NCBI GenBank assembly: GCA_022414725.1
Contig: CM039464.1
Location: forward strand, 58,204,838 to 58,268,837
DNA from: Microglena sp. YARC
Taxonomy: Eukaryota; Chlorophyta; Chlorophyceae; Chlamydomonadales; Chlamydomonadaceae
DNA length: 64,000 bases
Direction of reading: 5' to 3'
Made by a program: the position numbers and the translations under genes. The first letter of the stretch is position 1. Every line of letters begins with the position of its first letter. Of this stretch, positions 1 through 10,166 are shown one piece after another. The notes under the pieces were generated by a model. It made no database searches. It saw only the letters and a program-made list of their open reading frames with translations, and had not been told where the DNA came from.

Positions 1-840
1 AAAAGCTGCCACTAAAAGCTGCCTAATACTTGCGAGTACCGCCCAGGGGGCCGGTACTTGAAAGGGGGGGCATACTAGCTTACCCAGAGGCAGAGGGCCA
101 TCAAGGGGGACCCCTCCCTAACCTAAGGGCCCTAAGGGGAGGGGCCCACTTACTTGCGAGTACCGACCTAAGCTAGTGCCGCCGTAGGCAGTACTAGCTA
201 GTGGGCCCCAAAGGGGCCTTGAGGGGGCCATCAAGTGGGACCCCTCCCTACCCTAAGGGCCCTAATGGGAGGGGCCCACTTACTTGCCAAGTATTAGGCA
301 GCTAAAAGCTCCCAGGGGGGGGGCCCACTTGAGGCAGCCTTAGCTGCCTAATACTTGGGGGGGTTCGCTAGTACGTCTAGGGGTAAGCTATTCCGCCCCC
401 CCTTTGGGGGGGATTCGCTAGTCCGCCTAGGGGCGGAATAGCTTACCCATAGGCGGACTAGCCAACCCCCCCCAAAGGGGGGGGGCGTACTAGCTTACCC
501 TGGGGAATAGGCCAGTACTTGAAAGGGGGGCGGTACTAGCTAGTCTTAGGAAGCTACAATAAAAGCTGCCTAATACTTCAAGTACCTTAATGGCCCTCTG
601 CCCCTGGGCAGTACTTGCGAGTGGACCCCTAAGGGAAGGGGCCAGTTGGACCCTCGGTGATGCTTTAAAGGAGCGGTACTTGCGAGTGGCCCCCTAAGGG
701 AAGGGGCCACTTGGACCCTCGGTGATGCTTTAAAGGGGGCGGTACTTGCGAGTGGCCCTCTAAGGGAAGGGGCCAATTGGACCCTCGGTGATGCTTTAAA
801 GGGGGCGGTACTAGCTTACCCAGATAAATTGGCCGGTATT
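1..840. repeat. GC-rich palindromic repeats, mitochondrial-type spacer
   Basis: The stretch is built from short inverted and direct repeats that recur in both orientations, such as CTAGCTTACCC, GGCCCCTAAGGG and GTACTTGCGAGT. From about 600 to 800 a unit of roughly 80 bp containing GACCCTCGGTGATGC recurs three times. It directly precedes a nad5 reading frame, and palindromic GC-rich spacers are known from several green algal mitochondrial genomes. I infer that it is mitochondrial spacer DNA carried with nad5. Open frames here are by-products of the repeats. Confidence 0.5.
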
Positions 841-872
841 TACTTACTTGAAACGTTTTAAAAAGCTAGGTC

Positions 873-1368
873 ATGTATTTAATGCCCCTATTAGGGACTT
901 TAATGGCTAGTGTTTTTGCAGGTGCCTTGGCTGATCGTAGCCTGGGTCATCGTGGTATTAGTGTTTTCTCGATTAGCTGTCTTGTGCTATCCTTTGTGAG
1001 TTGCTGTCAAATTTGATATGAAGTTTGCTTCGGATCGTGTGAAGTTTGAATGAACTTAGGAGGTAGTTGATTTGAAGTAGGAAGGTTACAAATTTCTTGA
1101 AGCCTCTATTTCGATTTACTGACCGCCCATATGCTCTTTACCGTCACAAGTGTAAGCTTACCAGTTCATCTTTTTGCTGCAGTTTATATGCAAGCGGATC
1201 CTCATTTCACTCTTTTTATGAGTTATCTTTCTTTATTCACTTTCTTCATGTTAGTGCTTGTTACTGGAGATAATCTCATGGTCATGCTTGTTGGATGAGA
1301 AGGAATTGGAGTTTGTTCTTACAAACTTTCTTCTTTTAATTGGTTATTGATTCCATTGTCTGGCTGCC
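873..1368 (+). pseudogene. nad5: Mitochondrial nad5 5' fragment (NUMT or assembly join)
   Basis: Read from the ATG at 873 with TGA as tryptophan, the frame is open to about 1326 without an indel, TAA or TAG. It gives the N-terminal region of NADH dehydrogenase subunit 5 of complex I, including ADPHFTLFMSYLSLFTFF and GDNLMVMLVGWEGIGVCSY, both typical of ND5. Five TGA codons fall in the frame; the one in GWEG and those in the SWF and SWS contexts sit where ND5 proteins have Trp. Homology fades after GVCSY and the frame runs into triplet-repeat nuclear DNA near 1370. It cannot be translated by the standard code, so in the nucleus it is dead. The lack of decay implies recent transfer or a chimeric contig. 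Confidence 0.85.
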
Positions 1369-1433
1369 GTAAAAAGTGCCCTGAGGTGGTGGTAAAGGTT
1401 ATGGTGGTGGTGGATATTGTGATGGTGGGGGCA

Positions 1434-2209
1434 GGGTTGTGCCATACAAAACCGCTAATGCAAAATATATGTATATGCAAACATTTGCATACGTGAACGG
1501 TTTCACGGTTTCGTATGGTGATTTGTAGGGCATACGGGTTTGCACTATTTTGCTGTATCTAGGGAACCATCCAGTTTTTGGTTACAATTTCAATGGCACT
1601 GGCAGTACGGTATACACAAATCATGCAATAAACATAATCCACTTACATGTGGGTGTGGGAGTTAATCAAAAGTTCACAGCCCATAATATATTCATGTACA
1701 TGGATGTACATCACCATAATGGGACCAGAAGAACAATTTTGCAGCATTCCCCTGATTAAAAAATATTAAGCGTGCTCGGATCATCCCGTAGGACACAAGG
1801 TTGGACAATACTGTTACTGCCCCCTATTTCTTGCATTGGAAGGAGACAAATCGGAGGTCTGTTGGATTTTCTGGATCTGTTATCAGGTATTTTGCGGGAG
1901 CCCCCAGAGTCACCCCATTGTTCGTTTGGTTCTTCCTTTTGTATGTCTGTTGTTTTGTCGTCACCTTACTCTGGCCCTAACTGGCCCCTGCTGGCCCTGT
2001 CGTTAACCCTGGGTTAGCTCCGCTGCACTCAATTCGGGCACCACCTGTCGCTCCGAAAGCCAACACTCTCCGCCAATTTTCTGCGTAGCTTGCTACATGC
2101 CTACGACTTGTTCAAATGATTTTTTCAGTACTGAATGCACCATATACAATTTGTAGGGAATGCATACGCATACAGACTGTAGGTGCATACGGCTCTTATG
2201 ACACAACCC
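1434..2209. mobile_element. Small TIR element A (MITE-like)
   Basis: The 776-bp block starts GGGTTGTGCCATA and ends with the reverse complement of GGGTTGTGTCATA, giving inverted ends of about 13 bp with one mismatch. It interrupts a GGT-rich array that continues at 2585. Two short open frames (1550-1759 and 1772-2017) match nothing I recognise. No clear target duplication is visible, so the superfamily is unassigned. Confidence 0.45.
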
Positions 2210-2217
2210 TAGGTGCG

Positions 2218-2583
2218 GGGTTGTGTAGTACTGCCAGGACACACCTAGAATTTGTACCGTACTTGTTTCCCTGAAAATTCAGTATGCGTACGGTCAGTAC
2301 TCACGACACTCTTGCATAGTCAGTTCCATGATATATATACATTTTTTCTGCCTTCGGAATTTCGACATAATCAGCATGCGACTGAAAATATGAAAATGCC
2401 CTCTACACGTTCCCAAGTGGAACCGAGGCCAAATCAGCTAAAACCAAAAGTTGTTGCCAGGTTAGGGAATGTTTGTGATTATAAAACCCGCACCGTACTC
2501 AACCGTACTCACTTATAAAACCCGTACTGTATCCGTACTGTATATGTATCCGTATCCGTACTCAAAACTGTACTACACAACCC
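2218..2583. mobile_element. Small TIR element B (MITE-like)
   Basis: The 366-bp block is bounded by perfect 14-bp inverted repeats, GGGTTGTGTAGTAC at the left and GTACTACACAACCC at the right. It lies 8 bp from element A and shares its GGGTTGTG end, so the two are probably one family. The interior near the right end is rich in CCGTACT repeats. There is no coding potential. Confidence 0.5.
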
Positions 2584-2584
2584 T

Positions 2585-3560
2585 GCTTTGGTGGGGGCGG
2601 TGATGATGGCAATGGTGCTCTGGTCTTTGTTGTGGTGGTGGCGGTGGTGATGGTCATTATTATGATTGTGATGCTGATGCTGATGGTGGTGGTGGTGTTG
2701 ATGATGGTGATGTTATTGATTATAATGGTTATGATGTTGGTGGTGATGATGAGGAGGAGGAGGAGGAGGATGATGATGAAAACAACGGTTATGATGGTGC
2801 TTAGGTGTGGTGGTGATGTCGGTGATTGAGATTGTGTTGATTATGGTGGTGAAGATGCTGATGATTGTGGTGGTGGTAGTTGTGATGAAGGTGGTGGTGA
2901 TGATGGTGGTGATGATGTAGATGATGATGACAAATACGTTTGTGATGGTGGTGAATATATCCTCCTTGCCTCTCCCCCCTCTCCTCCCCCCTACCTCTCC
3001 TCCCCTCATCCCTACACTGACCCCACCCCACCCCACCCCACCCCACCCCCTTCACTGCAGGATTTATAGGGGCACACAACCTTTTGGGATTTAAGTCTTC
3101 TTTGGACTTGGGACCTACGCAGTTCTAAGTAGCGGTGAGTCTTAAACCATAGTGTTTGTAAAGGTGATGGTAAAGGTGATGGTTGTGGTGATGGATATTG
3201 TGATGGTGTGGTAATAGTGCTATTATGTGTGATTTGGTGTGGTGTGATGGTGATGGTGATGATGATAATGGTGGTGTTTGTGATGGTGGTGATAGTGATG
3301 ATGATTATGATGGTGGTGGTGATTGTGTTGATGATAGTGATGAGGATGGTGTTAGTGGTGGTGGTGATGATGGTAGTGGTGTTGATGGTGATAATGGTGG
3401 TGATGGTGATGATTATGGTGGTGATGATGGTAATAATGGTGGTGATGATGATGGTAGTGGTGGGGACGATGGATTTTTTTTTGTGTGATGTGATGGCGTG
3501 GTGGTGGTTATGATTTTGTTGATAATTGTGATGATGACAGTGATGTCTAGGTGGTGGTGG
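2585..3560. repeat. GGT/GAT triplet microsatellite array
   Basis: About 1 kb of imperfect TGG, TGA and TGT triplets is interrupted at 2950-3180 by C-rich and unique sequence. Its mirror image (CAC/ATC) occurs at 26740-26880 beyond the right arm of the inverted duplication. Long His/Thr or Val/Met open frames across it are low-complexity artefacts. Confidence 0.85.
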
Positions 3561-3884
3561 AGGTGGTGGTGGTATTGCTTGTGTTGGATCCATGTGCATT
3601 CAACTCCAACTTGTGCGCAGTTCCACCTCCATTTTCTAGGTTCCATGTCAACATACTGATCATACTCTACACTCCCACACCAGTGTAAGTTTGTGTGGGT
3701 GTACTTGTATGAGTGCATGTGTGTGTCTGCATGCGTGTGTAATTGCGTGTAAGGGTATGTGGGTGGGTGTACATGCTAGCACATATGAGCATCACAATAC
3801 ACAAGCATGATGCTTTGCAGGTGTATTTTACGTCCCTGGAGTGCACTAGGCTATAATTAGCACACAATGCAGACTTCAACCTCC

Positions 3885-4541
3885 TACGCACCACCCTGTC
3901 TTCAAAGGAATGTATATCAACAGACATAATAAGGCGGTCCAACTCATCCAAAAGGCAGTAGCCTAAGGAGCTCTGGGGGCTCTCCCCATGTACATGGATG
4001 CAGGCACTTGTGAAGCGACATCCGACATTCCCACGAGACCCCCAACCACCCTCAAACCCCCTGATCTTCCCCAAGCCACATGGGATAAATACAGGCCTGA
4101 TCTCCTCCTCATTGACGACGAATCCAAACCAAGAAAAGCCTACCTAGTTGAACTGGGCTACTGCTCAGACACTAACCACCAAATCAGATTCCAGGAAAAG
4201 AGCGTTCAGCATAAGGAGCTCCAACGTATCCTTCAACAACAAGGATTCCTTGTCCACTACCTAGTCTTCACCATAGGTACCACTGGTACCATACCAATCA
4301 CAACTATTACCAATCTCTCCACCTTAGGGATCAGTCGCGAACACGTAGACAAACTCATCTCTAAGCTGCACAAAGAATATATCGCCTCCTGTACCAGCAT
4401 TCTTGCCACACGTCGCATGAAGGAGTCCCTGCCGCTTGGAGGGTGACACTAACTATGTCTGCCATGGTGACTTTGCCCAGCTGTGGCATACGAGAGGGTC
4501 CCCTTAACACCACGCCCCTCCAGGCGTTCTCTTTTTTTTTT
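3885..4541 (+). pseudogene. LINE 3' fragment with PD-(D/E)XK-like endonuclease domain
   Basis: An open frame (about 3988-4446) encodes RPDLLLIDDES followed by AYLVELGYCSD, the spacing of a PD-(D/E)XK restriction-endonuclease-like domain as found at the C-terminus of R2/R4/NeSL-type and Dualen-type LINEs. Upstream, past a stop near 3965, is a HPVFKG and RHNKAVQLIQKAVA stretch resembling the Zn-knuckle linker of such proteins. The stop at 4444-4446 is followed by a 3' UTR ending CTTAACACCACGCCCCTCC and a T-run. A second copy is at 23790-24280. The reverse transcriptase is absent, so this is a 5'-truncated dead copy. The LINE clade is not resolved. Confidence 0.6.
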
Positions 4542-4689
4542 TTCCTACGCACCAAACCAAACCACGTCCACTGGGGTTGGTTTGCCGCGACTGACCAACC
4601 AAACCAAGATGTGGTCACTACCTCATGAAACCAAGCCCACATCCAACATCAACTTAGCATGCTGCGTTCTGTTTCATATGTACATGTGT

Positions 4690-4850
4690 GTTACATGTGT
4701 GTGTGTGTGTGTGTAAGTGTAATTGTGCCTGTGAAAGTGTGTGTGTATGTTTAAGTGTGTGGGTGTGAGTGTGTGTATGAAGGTCTGTGTGTATATGTGT
4801 GTTCTTGTAAATGTATGCGTGGAAGTGTGTGGGTGGGTGTGCTTAAGTGA
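4690..4850 (+). repeat. TG-rich microsatellite
   Basis: GTGTGTGT runs alternate with TGTAAGTGTG. The reverse complement (CA-rich, about 600 bp) lies at 26100-26640 in the other arm. Confidence 0.85.
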
Positions 4851-5081
4851 TCATCGCAACAAATGCATCAGATGCCGTACAGCCTAAACTCGTTCTACCT
4901 CTTCGTTCTACTCACTTTGTAGGATGTGTTTCTTCTACCCCCGATCAGCCGAGAAAGTCACTCTAGCATAAAGCTGGCCAGCAAAACCTTGTTCTTTGTG
5001 TTACCAGGCCGTCAGCAAGGCCAAGCAAGGGATTGTAAACTACGAAGGTCAACGGACCTAGCTGTTACACTATCTGATCAA

Positions 5082-6281
5082 ATGATGTCCCTGTCGATAT
5101 TCTTGCTTGCCCTGATACATTGCCTAGTTCAAGGGATTGAGGGCAAGCAATTATCCGTGGAAGCCAAACTAGATTGGAAGCATGTGCTTTCTCTCCCATC
5201 AGAAGGCCCTGCATATCACGACTGGAAGCTGAAAACTCAAGAGCTGGTGCGAGGGCGTCCATTCAACAGCTACGACAGACACATTCCAGTTCTTGGCGTA
5301 GGCCTGAACAATGACCCATTCAGCCTCCTCTTGCGGCTATTCTACAGTATTGATTACCCTGTGGACACAATTGTATTGTTGACGGGTAGCTCTATTGACG
5401 AGCATGTACAACGCGAGCTGGATCACATCACAAGGCACTTCAAGAATGTTGTGGTCAGGCAGGGCCACGATACCTGGTTGGGAGTTTCAGAATCGTGGAA
5501 TGCCATCATGATGGAGGTCTCAGATGCGCCATGGGTGTTTATAGTGTCTTTGGATATCGAGTTTGCACCAGGGTCTTTGCAGCGCCTGGCGCATCGTGCA
5601 TGGGAAGATTGGGACAAAAACCTGCTGGATCAGGCTGTCATTGAGTACTGCAACGATGGGATGAGTGGCGGATACTCCGCATTCGTCATGTCTCGCTCCA
5701 TTATTTCAAAGTTGGGATTGTTTGATGAGAACATCTTCCCTGCATACTATGAAGACACAGAGTATGAAATACGTATGAGGAAATACGAGGAGAGCACTGG
5801 CCTATACATACACAGATACTTGTATGGCGACGTTGTTGCACTTCATGGTTTGCCCACTGAGGAGGGTGGCATGGATCATCGTGGTGTAATCAATGCAATG
5901 AGTAAACAGGTTTCAGCTGTACCAAAGGAGAGGATCTTCGAAGCTGCTAATATTTTCATCCGACCGTACCTAACCAAGAAGTGGGGATGCAAATTCAGTG
6001 GACCTATTTCTGGCTGGAAGGAAACATGTATATTTGCCACTCCGTTTAATGAGAGTAACAACATTTCTTTTTGGCAACATGACAAGTTGTCGAGAGCAGA
6101 AACCTTGCGTCACCTGTACAAGCCAAACACCTCAGTCTTTCTCGTGTATGTTGGGTGTTCAATCTTCCTGACACTGTCAGTTCTAGCGTTGTGTACTTTA
6201 TTCATTAGATTTATTAGGAGGAGTCGTCTGTCCGCTCCTCGGAAAGGCAGCCACAAGAGTGTGGGTTCCAGCTCTGTATGA
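5082..6281 (+). CDS. Membrane-anchored GT2-like glycosyltransferase
   Basis: I recognise a GT-A fold, family-2-like glycosyltransferase but no specific enzyme. The frame is open from 4926, but the ATG pair at 5082/5085 is followed at once by a hydrophobic signal-like segment (SLSIFLLALIHCLVQG), so I place the start there, giving 399 residues. Then come HIPVLGVGLNND and IDYPVDTIVLLTGSS (N-terminal nucleotide-binding half), WVFIVSLDIEFAPGS (a DxE-type metal site instead of DXD), and GLFDENIFPAYYEDTEYEIR, the acceptor-side acidic motif of GT2 enzymes. One transmembrane helix near residues 355-380 is followed by a basic tail, so it is probably a type I secretory-pathway protein. The paralog at 24575-25880 is 70-80 percent similar by eye. 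No intron is evident. The substrate cannot be predicted. Confidence 0.75.
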   Translation: MMSLSIFLLALIHCLVQGIEGKQLSVEAKLDWKHVLSLPSEGPAYHDWKLKTQELVRGRPFNSYDRHIPVLGVGLNNDPFSLLLRLFYSIDYPVDTIVLLTGSSIDEHVQRELDHITRHFKNVVVRQGHDTWLGVSESWNAIMMEVSDAPWVFIVSLDIEFAPGSLQRLAHRAWEDWDKNLLDQAVIEYCNDGMSGGYSAFVMSRSIISKLGLFDENIFPAYYEDTEYEIRMRKYEESTGLYIHRYLYGDVVALHGLPTEEGGMDHRGVINAMSKQVSAVPKERIFEAANIFIRPYLTKKWGCKFSGPISGWKETCIFATPFNESNNISFWQHDKLSRAETLRHLYKPNTSVFLVYVGCSIFLTLSVLALCTLFIRFIRRSRLSAPRKGSHKSVGSSSV

Positions 6282-6565
6282 ATTGCAGTTAGTTTCTAAA
6301 TTCTGGGCAGATATGTCACGTTTGGTGCCTCTGGAGCTTATCTGCAGAGCCTGTATCAAAGATATCTGCTGTATCACACGTGCTGATTCTGTGATTGGGT
6401 GATTTCCACAGGAAAGGGCATCTATTACTAAACTTCAATTACTGATACATTCCTCCAAAGAGCTCTTTCTATTTCAGAACACAACCATTAGTGTGTTCAC
6501 CCTTGAAGATCTCACGGCTCAAAAGTTTCCCAAGGGACCCCATTCAGGTAGATGACCGTTGGCTA

Positions 6566-7067
6566 GAAAGCATTCAAAGTTGAAGCTTGACTGATGGGCC
6601 TGGTCGTAGATTGAGGTCTGGCCAGAAAATCAAGCCAACCTATGATGGCACGTAAACTCAGTGTGAATCATGAGCCACGGAATGTGTTGAATTAATGAAC
6701 ACGTAACCCTACGGTGGCAGCAGCTTGATGCTGCTTGTTTAAATATCAATAATATAAATCATAAATGTTGGTTCCCGCATAACCTGTTTTGCCTACCTTA
6801 TGCGCCTAATATATTGGCCACAATTTTGGCAGATGGCTTCCGCCAATTCAGGTTGGGTCTGGCGCCCGGGTCAAAACAGGGAGCTCCCAGAACTAGGGCT
6901 GTCTGCCAACATTGTTGCAAGGGGTACTGCAAAACAGTGCAGTACGCCCCTTCTAAGCTTAAAATGCTAGTCAAAGGGTAGCTATTTAAACATGGACCAG
7001 ATTGGAATGCAGTATGATGAGAAAGTTTAAAATGGGCATGGTCATGCATTGTATGCGGGTACATAAA
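6566..7067. other. Unassigned spacer
   Basis: No gene, clear repeat or element is seen. It lies just inside the left arm of the inverted duplication and before a SINE. Confidence 0.5.
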
Positions 7068-7079
7068 TATAGGTAGATA

Positions 7080-7281
7080 ATGATAACGCCTGGTGGGGCG
7101 TGGTGTTAAGGGAGCCCGTCGTACGCGGGTGGGGAGCGGGCTCCTACCTCAACTGGACAAGCTACCATCGCGGTTGACGACGACCTGCAACCCCAACAGC
7201 GACCGAAGTCGAAACCCCGACTCTTCATTCTTAGGCGATCTGGTCTACCACTAGACCATTGTAAATCACTGAAAGAGGCTA
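7080..7281 (-). mobile_element. tRNA-derived SINE, head type a
   Basis: Read on the minus strand it has an A box (TGGTCTAGTGG), a slightly damaged B box region (GGTTTCGAC), the shared body (GCGATGGTAGCTTGTCCAG) and the tail CACCACGCCCCACCAGGCG. It is flanked by TATAGGTAGATA at 7068-7079 and 7282-7293, a 12-bp target duplication that sets the element ends. It cannot encode a protein; it would be moved by a LINE. Confidence 0.85.
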
Positions 7282-7319
7282 TATAGGTAGATATTATTAA
7301 AGCCTTGGTTTAATTGCTC

Positions 7320-7925
7320 GGTCTATCGGCCTTGGGCGCTGTTCAGTCTCGGCATTGATTTTTGCTGAGTATGTAACTATATCTTCTCTCTTGGGCTCTC
7401 TTAGCTTTTCCCCGCTGGTCTTGGTCTTTCGCTTTTCCTCACGCTTTTTATCGTGTTAGTAGTTCAGCTTAGGTTGTTAAGTGTCCTTTCTTAGCTGTGC
7501 TTTTCCTTGTGGCGTTTTGGCTGACGGCTTGGCCTTGTGTTTGCCTTTAGATAGGGAGTGTTAAGGCCGCCTTTTTAGAGCTCTATGCCTCTCTCCTTGT
7601 TTGTTTGGTGATTTTCCTGTGCCTTTTGTCCTTCACGTCTTCTTGTAGAATCTCGCTTTTTAGGCATCGGCAACTCTCAGCCTTTCTACAATATACACTT
7701 AATTCGCTACTTTTCTCTATGCCTTGGTAGTTCGCATTGCTTCTTGTCAAGCCTTTTATTTGCTCTTTCGTACGCTTTTTGAAGGTCACCTCATGGACCA
7801 GGTTCTGAGGGGTATGTTGCCCAAACCCTCACTGTTATAAAACTGTCCAGCTGCCTCGGCGCTGTTTAGTCTCGGCATTGATTTTTGCTGAGTTATTAGA
7901 GCACTTCTCTTGGGCTCACCGTTTG
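7320..7925. repeat. Dispersed direct repeat pair
   Basis: About 60 bp starting GGCGCTGTTCAGTCTCGGC occurs near 7335-7400 and again near 7858-7920 with few changes, about 520 bp apart. The interval holds no convincing gene. It may be a pair of short terminal repeats, but the ends are not definable. Confidence 0.45.
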
Positions 7926-8004
7926 CAGAATATTATTTCTTTTTTTCTGCATGCAGCAGATTCTAGGCAGCCCCCAAAATTGGCTAGCAGCTCACTAGAT
8001 GCTG

Positions 8005-8142
8005 CCATGCGGGATAAACGTGGGTGGTATAAACACTACCACACCACTCTCTAGATTGGATATGATTGTTACATTTGTTTTCAGCCAACTCTGGGCTCCT
8101 CTGTGTTTCCTTCAGAGTCACACTTGAATCTGGTTTGAGTCG
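8005..8142 (+). repeat. Dispersed repeat, copia insertion target (left part)
   Basis: The sequence GGGTGGTATAAAC to CTTGAATCTGGTTTGA is found again right of the copia element (14700-14830), and a related copy lies at 30480-30670. Copia-1 is inserted in this family, so the family is older than Copia-1. Confidence 0.55.
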
Positions 8143-8410
8143 TGTCAGCGCTAGCTTTCTTATGTCTTTTCTATCGTGTGTCTTCCTCAGGAATGACACA
8201 GGTCAATGTCTTTTACACCGTATTGTCACTCGTAGGTGTCAAGAAGGTACCCATGGTTACACGTGGTTCTAGTAAGCCCCGTACCCTAAGTCATGTTGGC
8301 GGCACGCCTGTCAACCTTAAGTCTCTATCGAGACTCTGTAAATCATTCGCAAGGCTACCAAAGCTTTAGTTTCCTCCCTTCCGTTCGAAGTCCAGCTTTA
8401 TAAGCTGACA
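8143..8410 (+). repeat. Copia-1 5' LTR
   Basis: The 268-bp repeat begins TGTCAGCGC and ends AAGCTGACA, so its termini are 7-bp inverted repeats. It should hold the promoter and polyadenylation signals of the element, though I see no clear TATA box. Confidence 0.95.
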
Positions 8411-8425
8411 GGTTATCAGCCCATC
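8411..8425 (+). promoter_or_regulatory. Putative primer-binding site of Copia-1
   Basis: GGTTATCAGCCCATC follows the 5' LTR directly. It resembles the methionine-tRNA primer site of copia elements (plant consensus TGGTATCAGAGC) but with differences, so the priming tRNA is inferred. Confidence 0.5.
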
Positions 8426-8446
8426 AATTGCTGCAAACCACTGTCG

Positions 8447-9891
8447 TTGGACCACATGCCGAGCATTCCTCCTCATGCTAATGTCACGAAGCTCACGCGT
8501 GAAAACGCAGAGGTTTGGATGTTAGAGATGTATTCATTACTCTCTATCTATGGCTGGGAGGTCGTCATAGATCGCGGTCAACTTCAGACTACGATGTCTT
8601 GGCTGGAAGGAGCTACGGCTAGGTGTGTGGATCAATCCAAGCTACGTCAACGGACTCAACCTGTTCGACACCGACTACCTCCAGGACCGTCTACACCGAC
8701 TGTCCAACGTCCAGCCCAGACCTATTGGACGCAACAACAAGGCCTGCAGCGCGACGCGGAGGCGGAGTCTACAGCTTGTGCAGGACAAGCTCCGGGAGGA
8801 GGTGGGCAAGGGGGAGGTGGAGCGCGCACCCCAGTGGTGACGCGATCTGCTGGCCCCCAACTCGGTGAGAGTTCCTTAGTGGGCACGCCCTTGCCTGTTT
8901 CTAGTAGCGCTACCAATGCCCTGTCCTCTGGTGAAGATCTAGACCTTCACCAGACCCAGACCGCTGAGGTCTTAGCTACCCTAGCATCTCGACATGCGCA
9001 ACACGAACCCTCTATTACAGAATTAGAGGAACTAGTGACAACTTCTAACGACGCAAACTTAGAAGCACTGCGTAGGATTGAAGTTCAGGTCCTTGCTTTT
9101 ATGATGCTATGCATCAGCCCTGCGCTGCGGTACCACTTTTCGGCCTACGCCTACGCCCAAGATATCTGGGATGAGGTAGAGGGGTGGGTAGTCACCGCGA
9201 ACGAGTTAAGGGTCCAACCCTCATGCTAGAAATGAAGCGGCAGAAGATGCGCGCAGGTGACTTTGTTACCACCTACTTTGACGGCATTCGGCATCAGGCC
9301 AAGCAGCTAATCCAGGCTGGGATCCCGGTCACTGAGCAGCAGTGCACCGAGATTGCAATCGCAGGAGCGGCTCCTCGTTCCACTGCCTTGCAAGTTCTTT
9401 ACAGCAGCCCTGATCTGTCTGTAGGTTTCTCAGCCACCCAGCTACGGTACGAGCAGGCTGATATTGCCAATCAGCGCCTTGCCCCTGATCACCCGAATTT
9501 CCCCCCGTACTTGCTCGAAAATAAAGCCCATGCTAACCCTCCTCCCCCTGCTTTCCCTGCATTGGCTGCAGCTCCTGCAGAGGGTCGACAAGGTGATCGC
9601 CGCAACCCAGGCTATGGAGGCAAGGCGAAGCGTGGTGGAGGCAACCCTGCGCAGTCCCCTCGTGGACGTGGCGGTGGGGGAAACGGCAATTCCGCAGTCT
9701 GCTCCCACTGTCACTTCCCAGGACATGTGCAGGACACGTGCTGGAAGCTACACCCGAACCTTCGTCCGGCCCGCCCTGGCCAGTATGGCCAACCTGGCAA
9801 CGCTCCGCGAGGAAATGCTCCTCGTGGGAACGTCTCCCGAGCGGAGTTCGAGGCTCTCAGCAGCCAGCTCTCCGGCTTACAGTACATGTGA
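8447..9891 (+). pseudogene. gag: Copia-1 gag (frame-broken)
   Basis: Gag coats the element RNA in virus-like particles. The frame starting at 8447 has a copia gag N-terminus (NVTKLTRENAEVWMLEMYSLL) and DIWDEVEGW near 9165, then shifts to another frame at about 9190-9215. The second frame continues VTTYFDGIRHQAKQL and ends with the CCHC knuckle CSHCHFPGHVQDTC (about 9700-9740). Between 8625 and 8840 a third frame reads more like protein than the one in phase, so two compensating indels are likely there as well. It ends in a TGA at 9889-9891, directly before the protease. Confidence 0.8.
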
Positions 9892-10137
9892 GAAGTAGCT
9901 CCTGCCTTGATTTCTGCTACGACCCCATGGTCCACTCCTACTGATAATTGTCCTGACACCGCTTGGTTTATAGATAGTGCCGCAGGCCGATCGATTAGTG
10001 GCACGCAATCGCTGTTTTCAACCCTCACTTTCATGGCTAATGCGCCGTCTGTGCGGTTTGGAGATGGGGTTGTGCAGCAGGCTACGGGTGTAGGAACGAT
10101 TTTTCTGGCCAGTGACTTACTACCCCCATTGTCCTGA
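9892..10137 (+). pseudogene. Copia-1 protease region
   Basis: The region is in the same frame as the gag knuckle, behind the TGA at 9889-9891. It encodes AWFIDSAAGRSISG, the aspartic protease active site (DSA/DSG type), which would release Gag and Pol products. The frame shifts by one near 10110-10125; the pol frame then resumes with IVLTNVLYIPDCPVNLLS, the standard copia protease C-terminus. The shift is either a mutation or a recoding site. Confidence 0.8.
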
Positions 10138-10166
10138 CCAATGTTCTCTACATCCCTGACTGCCCA

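Larger units (their letters stand above)
3570..6565 (+). other. Left arm of inverted segmental duplication
   Basis: Reversed, this segment matches 24283-26750: the flank at 3580-3690, a TG-rich stretch, the 5' leader, the glycosyltransferase-like gene and its 3' flank to the GACCGTTGG motif near 6565. The LINE fragment at about 3840-4540 is absent from the equivalent place in the right arm, so it entered after duplication or was lost there. Confidence 0.75.

Noticed and set aside
1550..2017. Two short frames inside TIR element A
   Set aside because: No recognisable domain and no second copy to test conservation; more likely chance.
3012..3599. 195-codon minus-strand frame rich in Thr/Ile/His
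   Set aside because: Triplet repeat artefact with no conserved motif.
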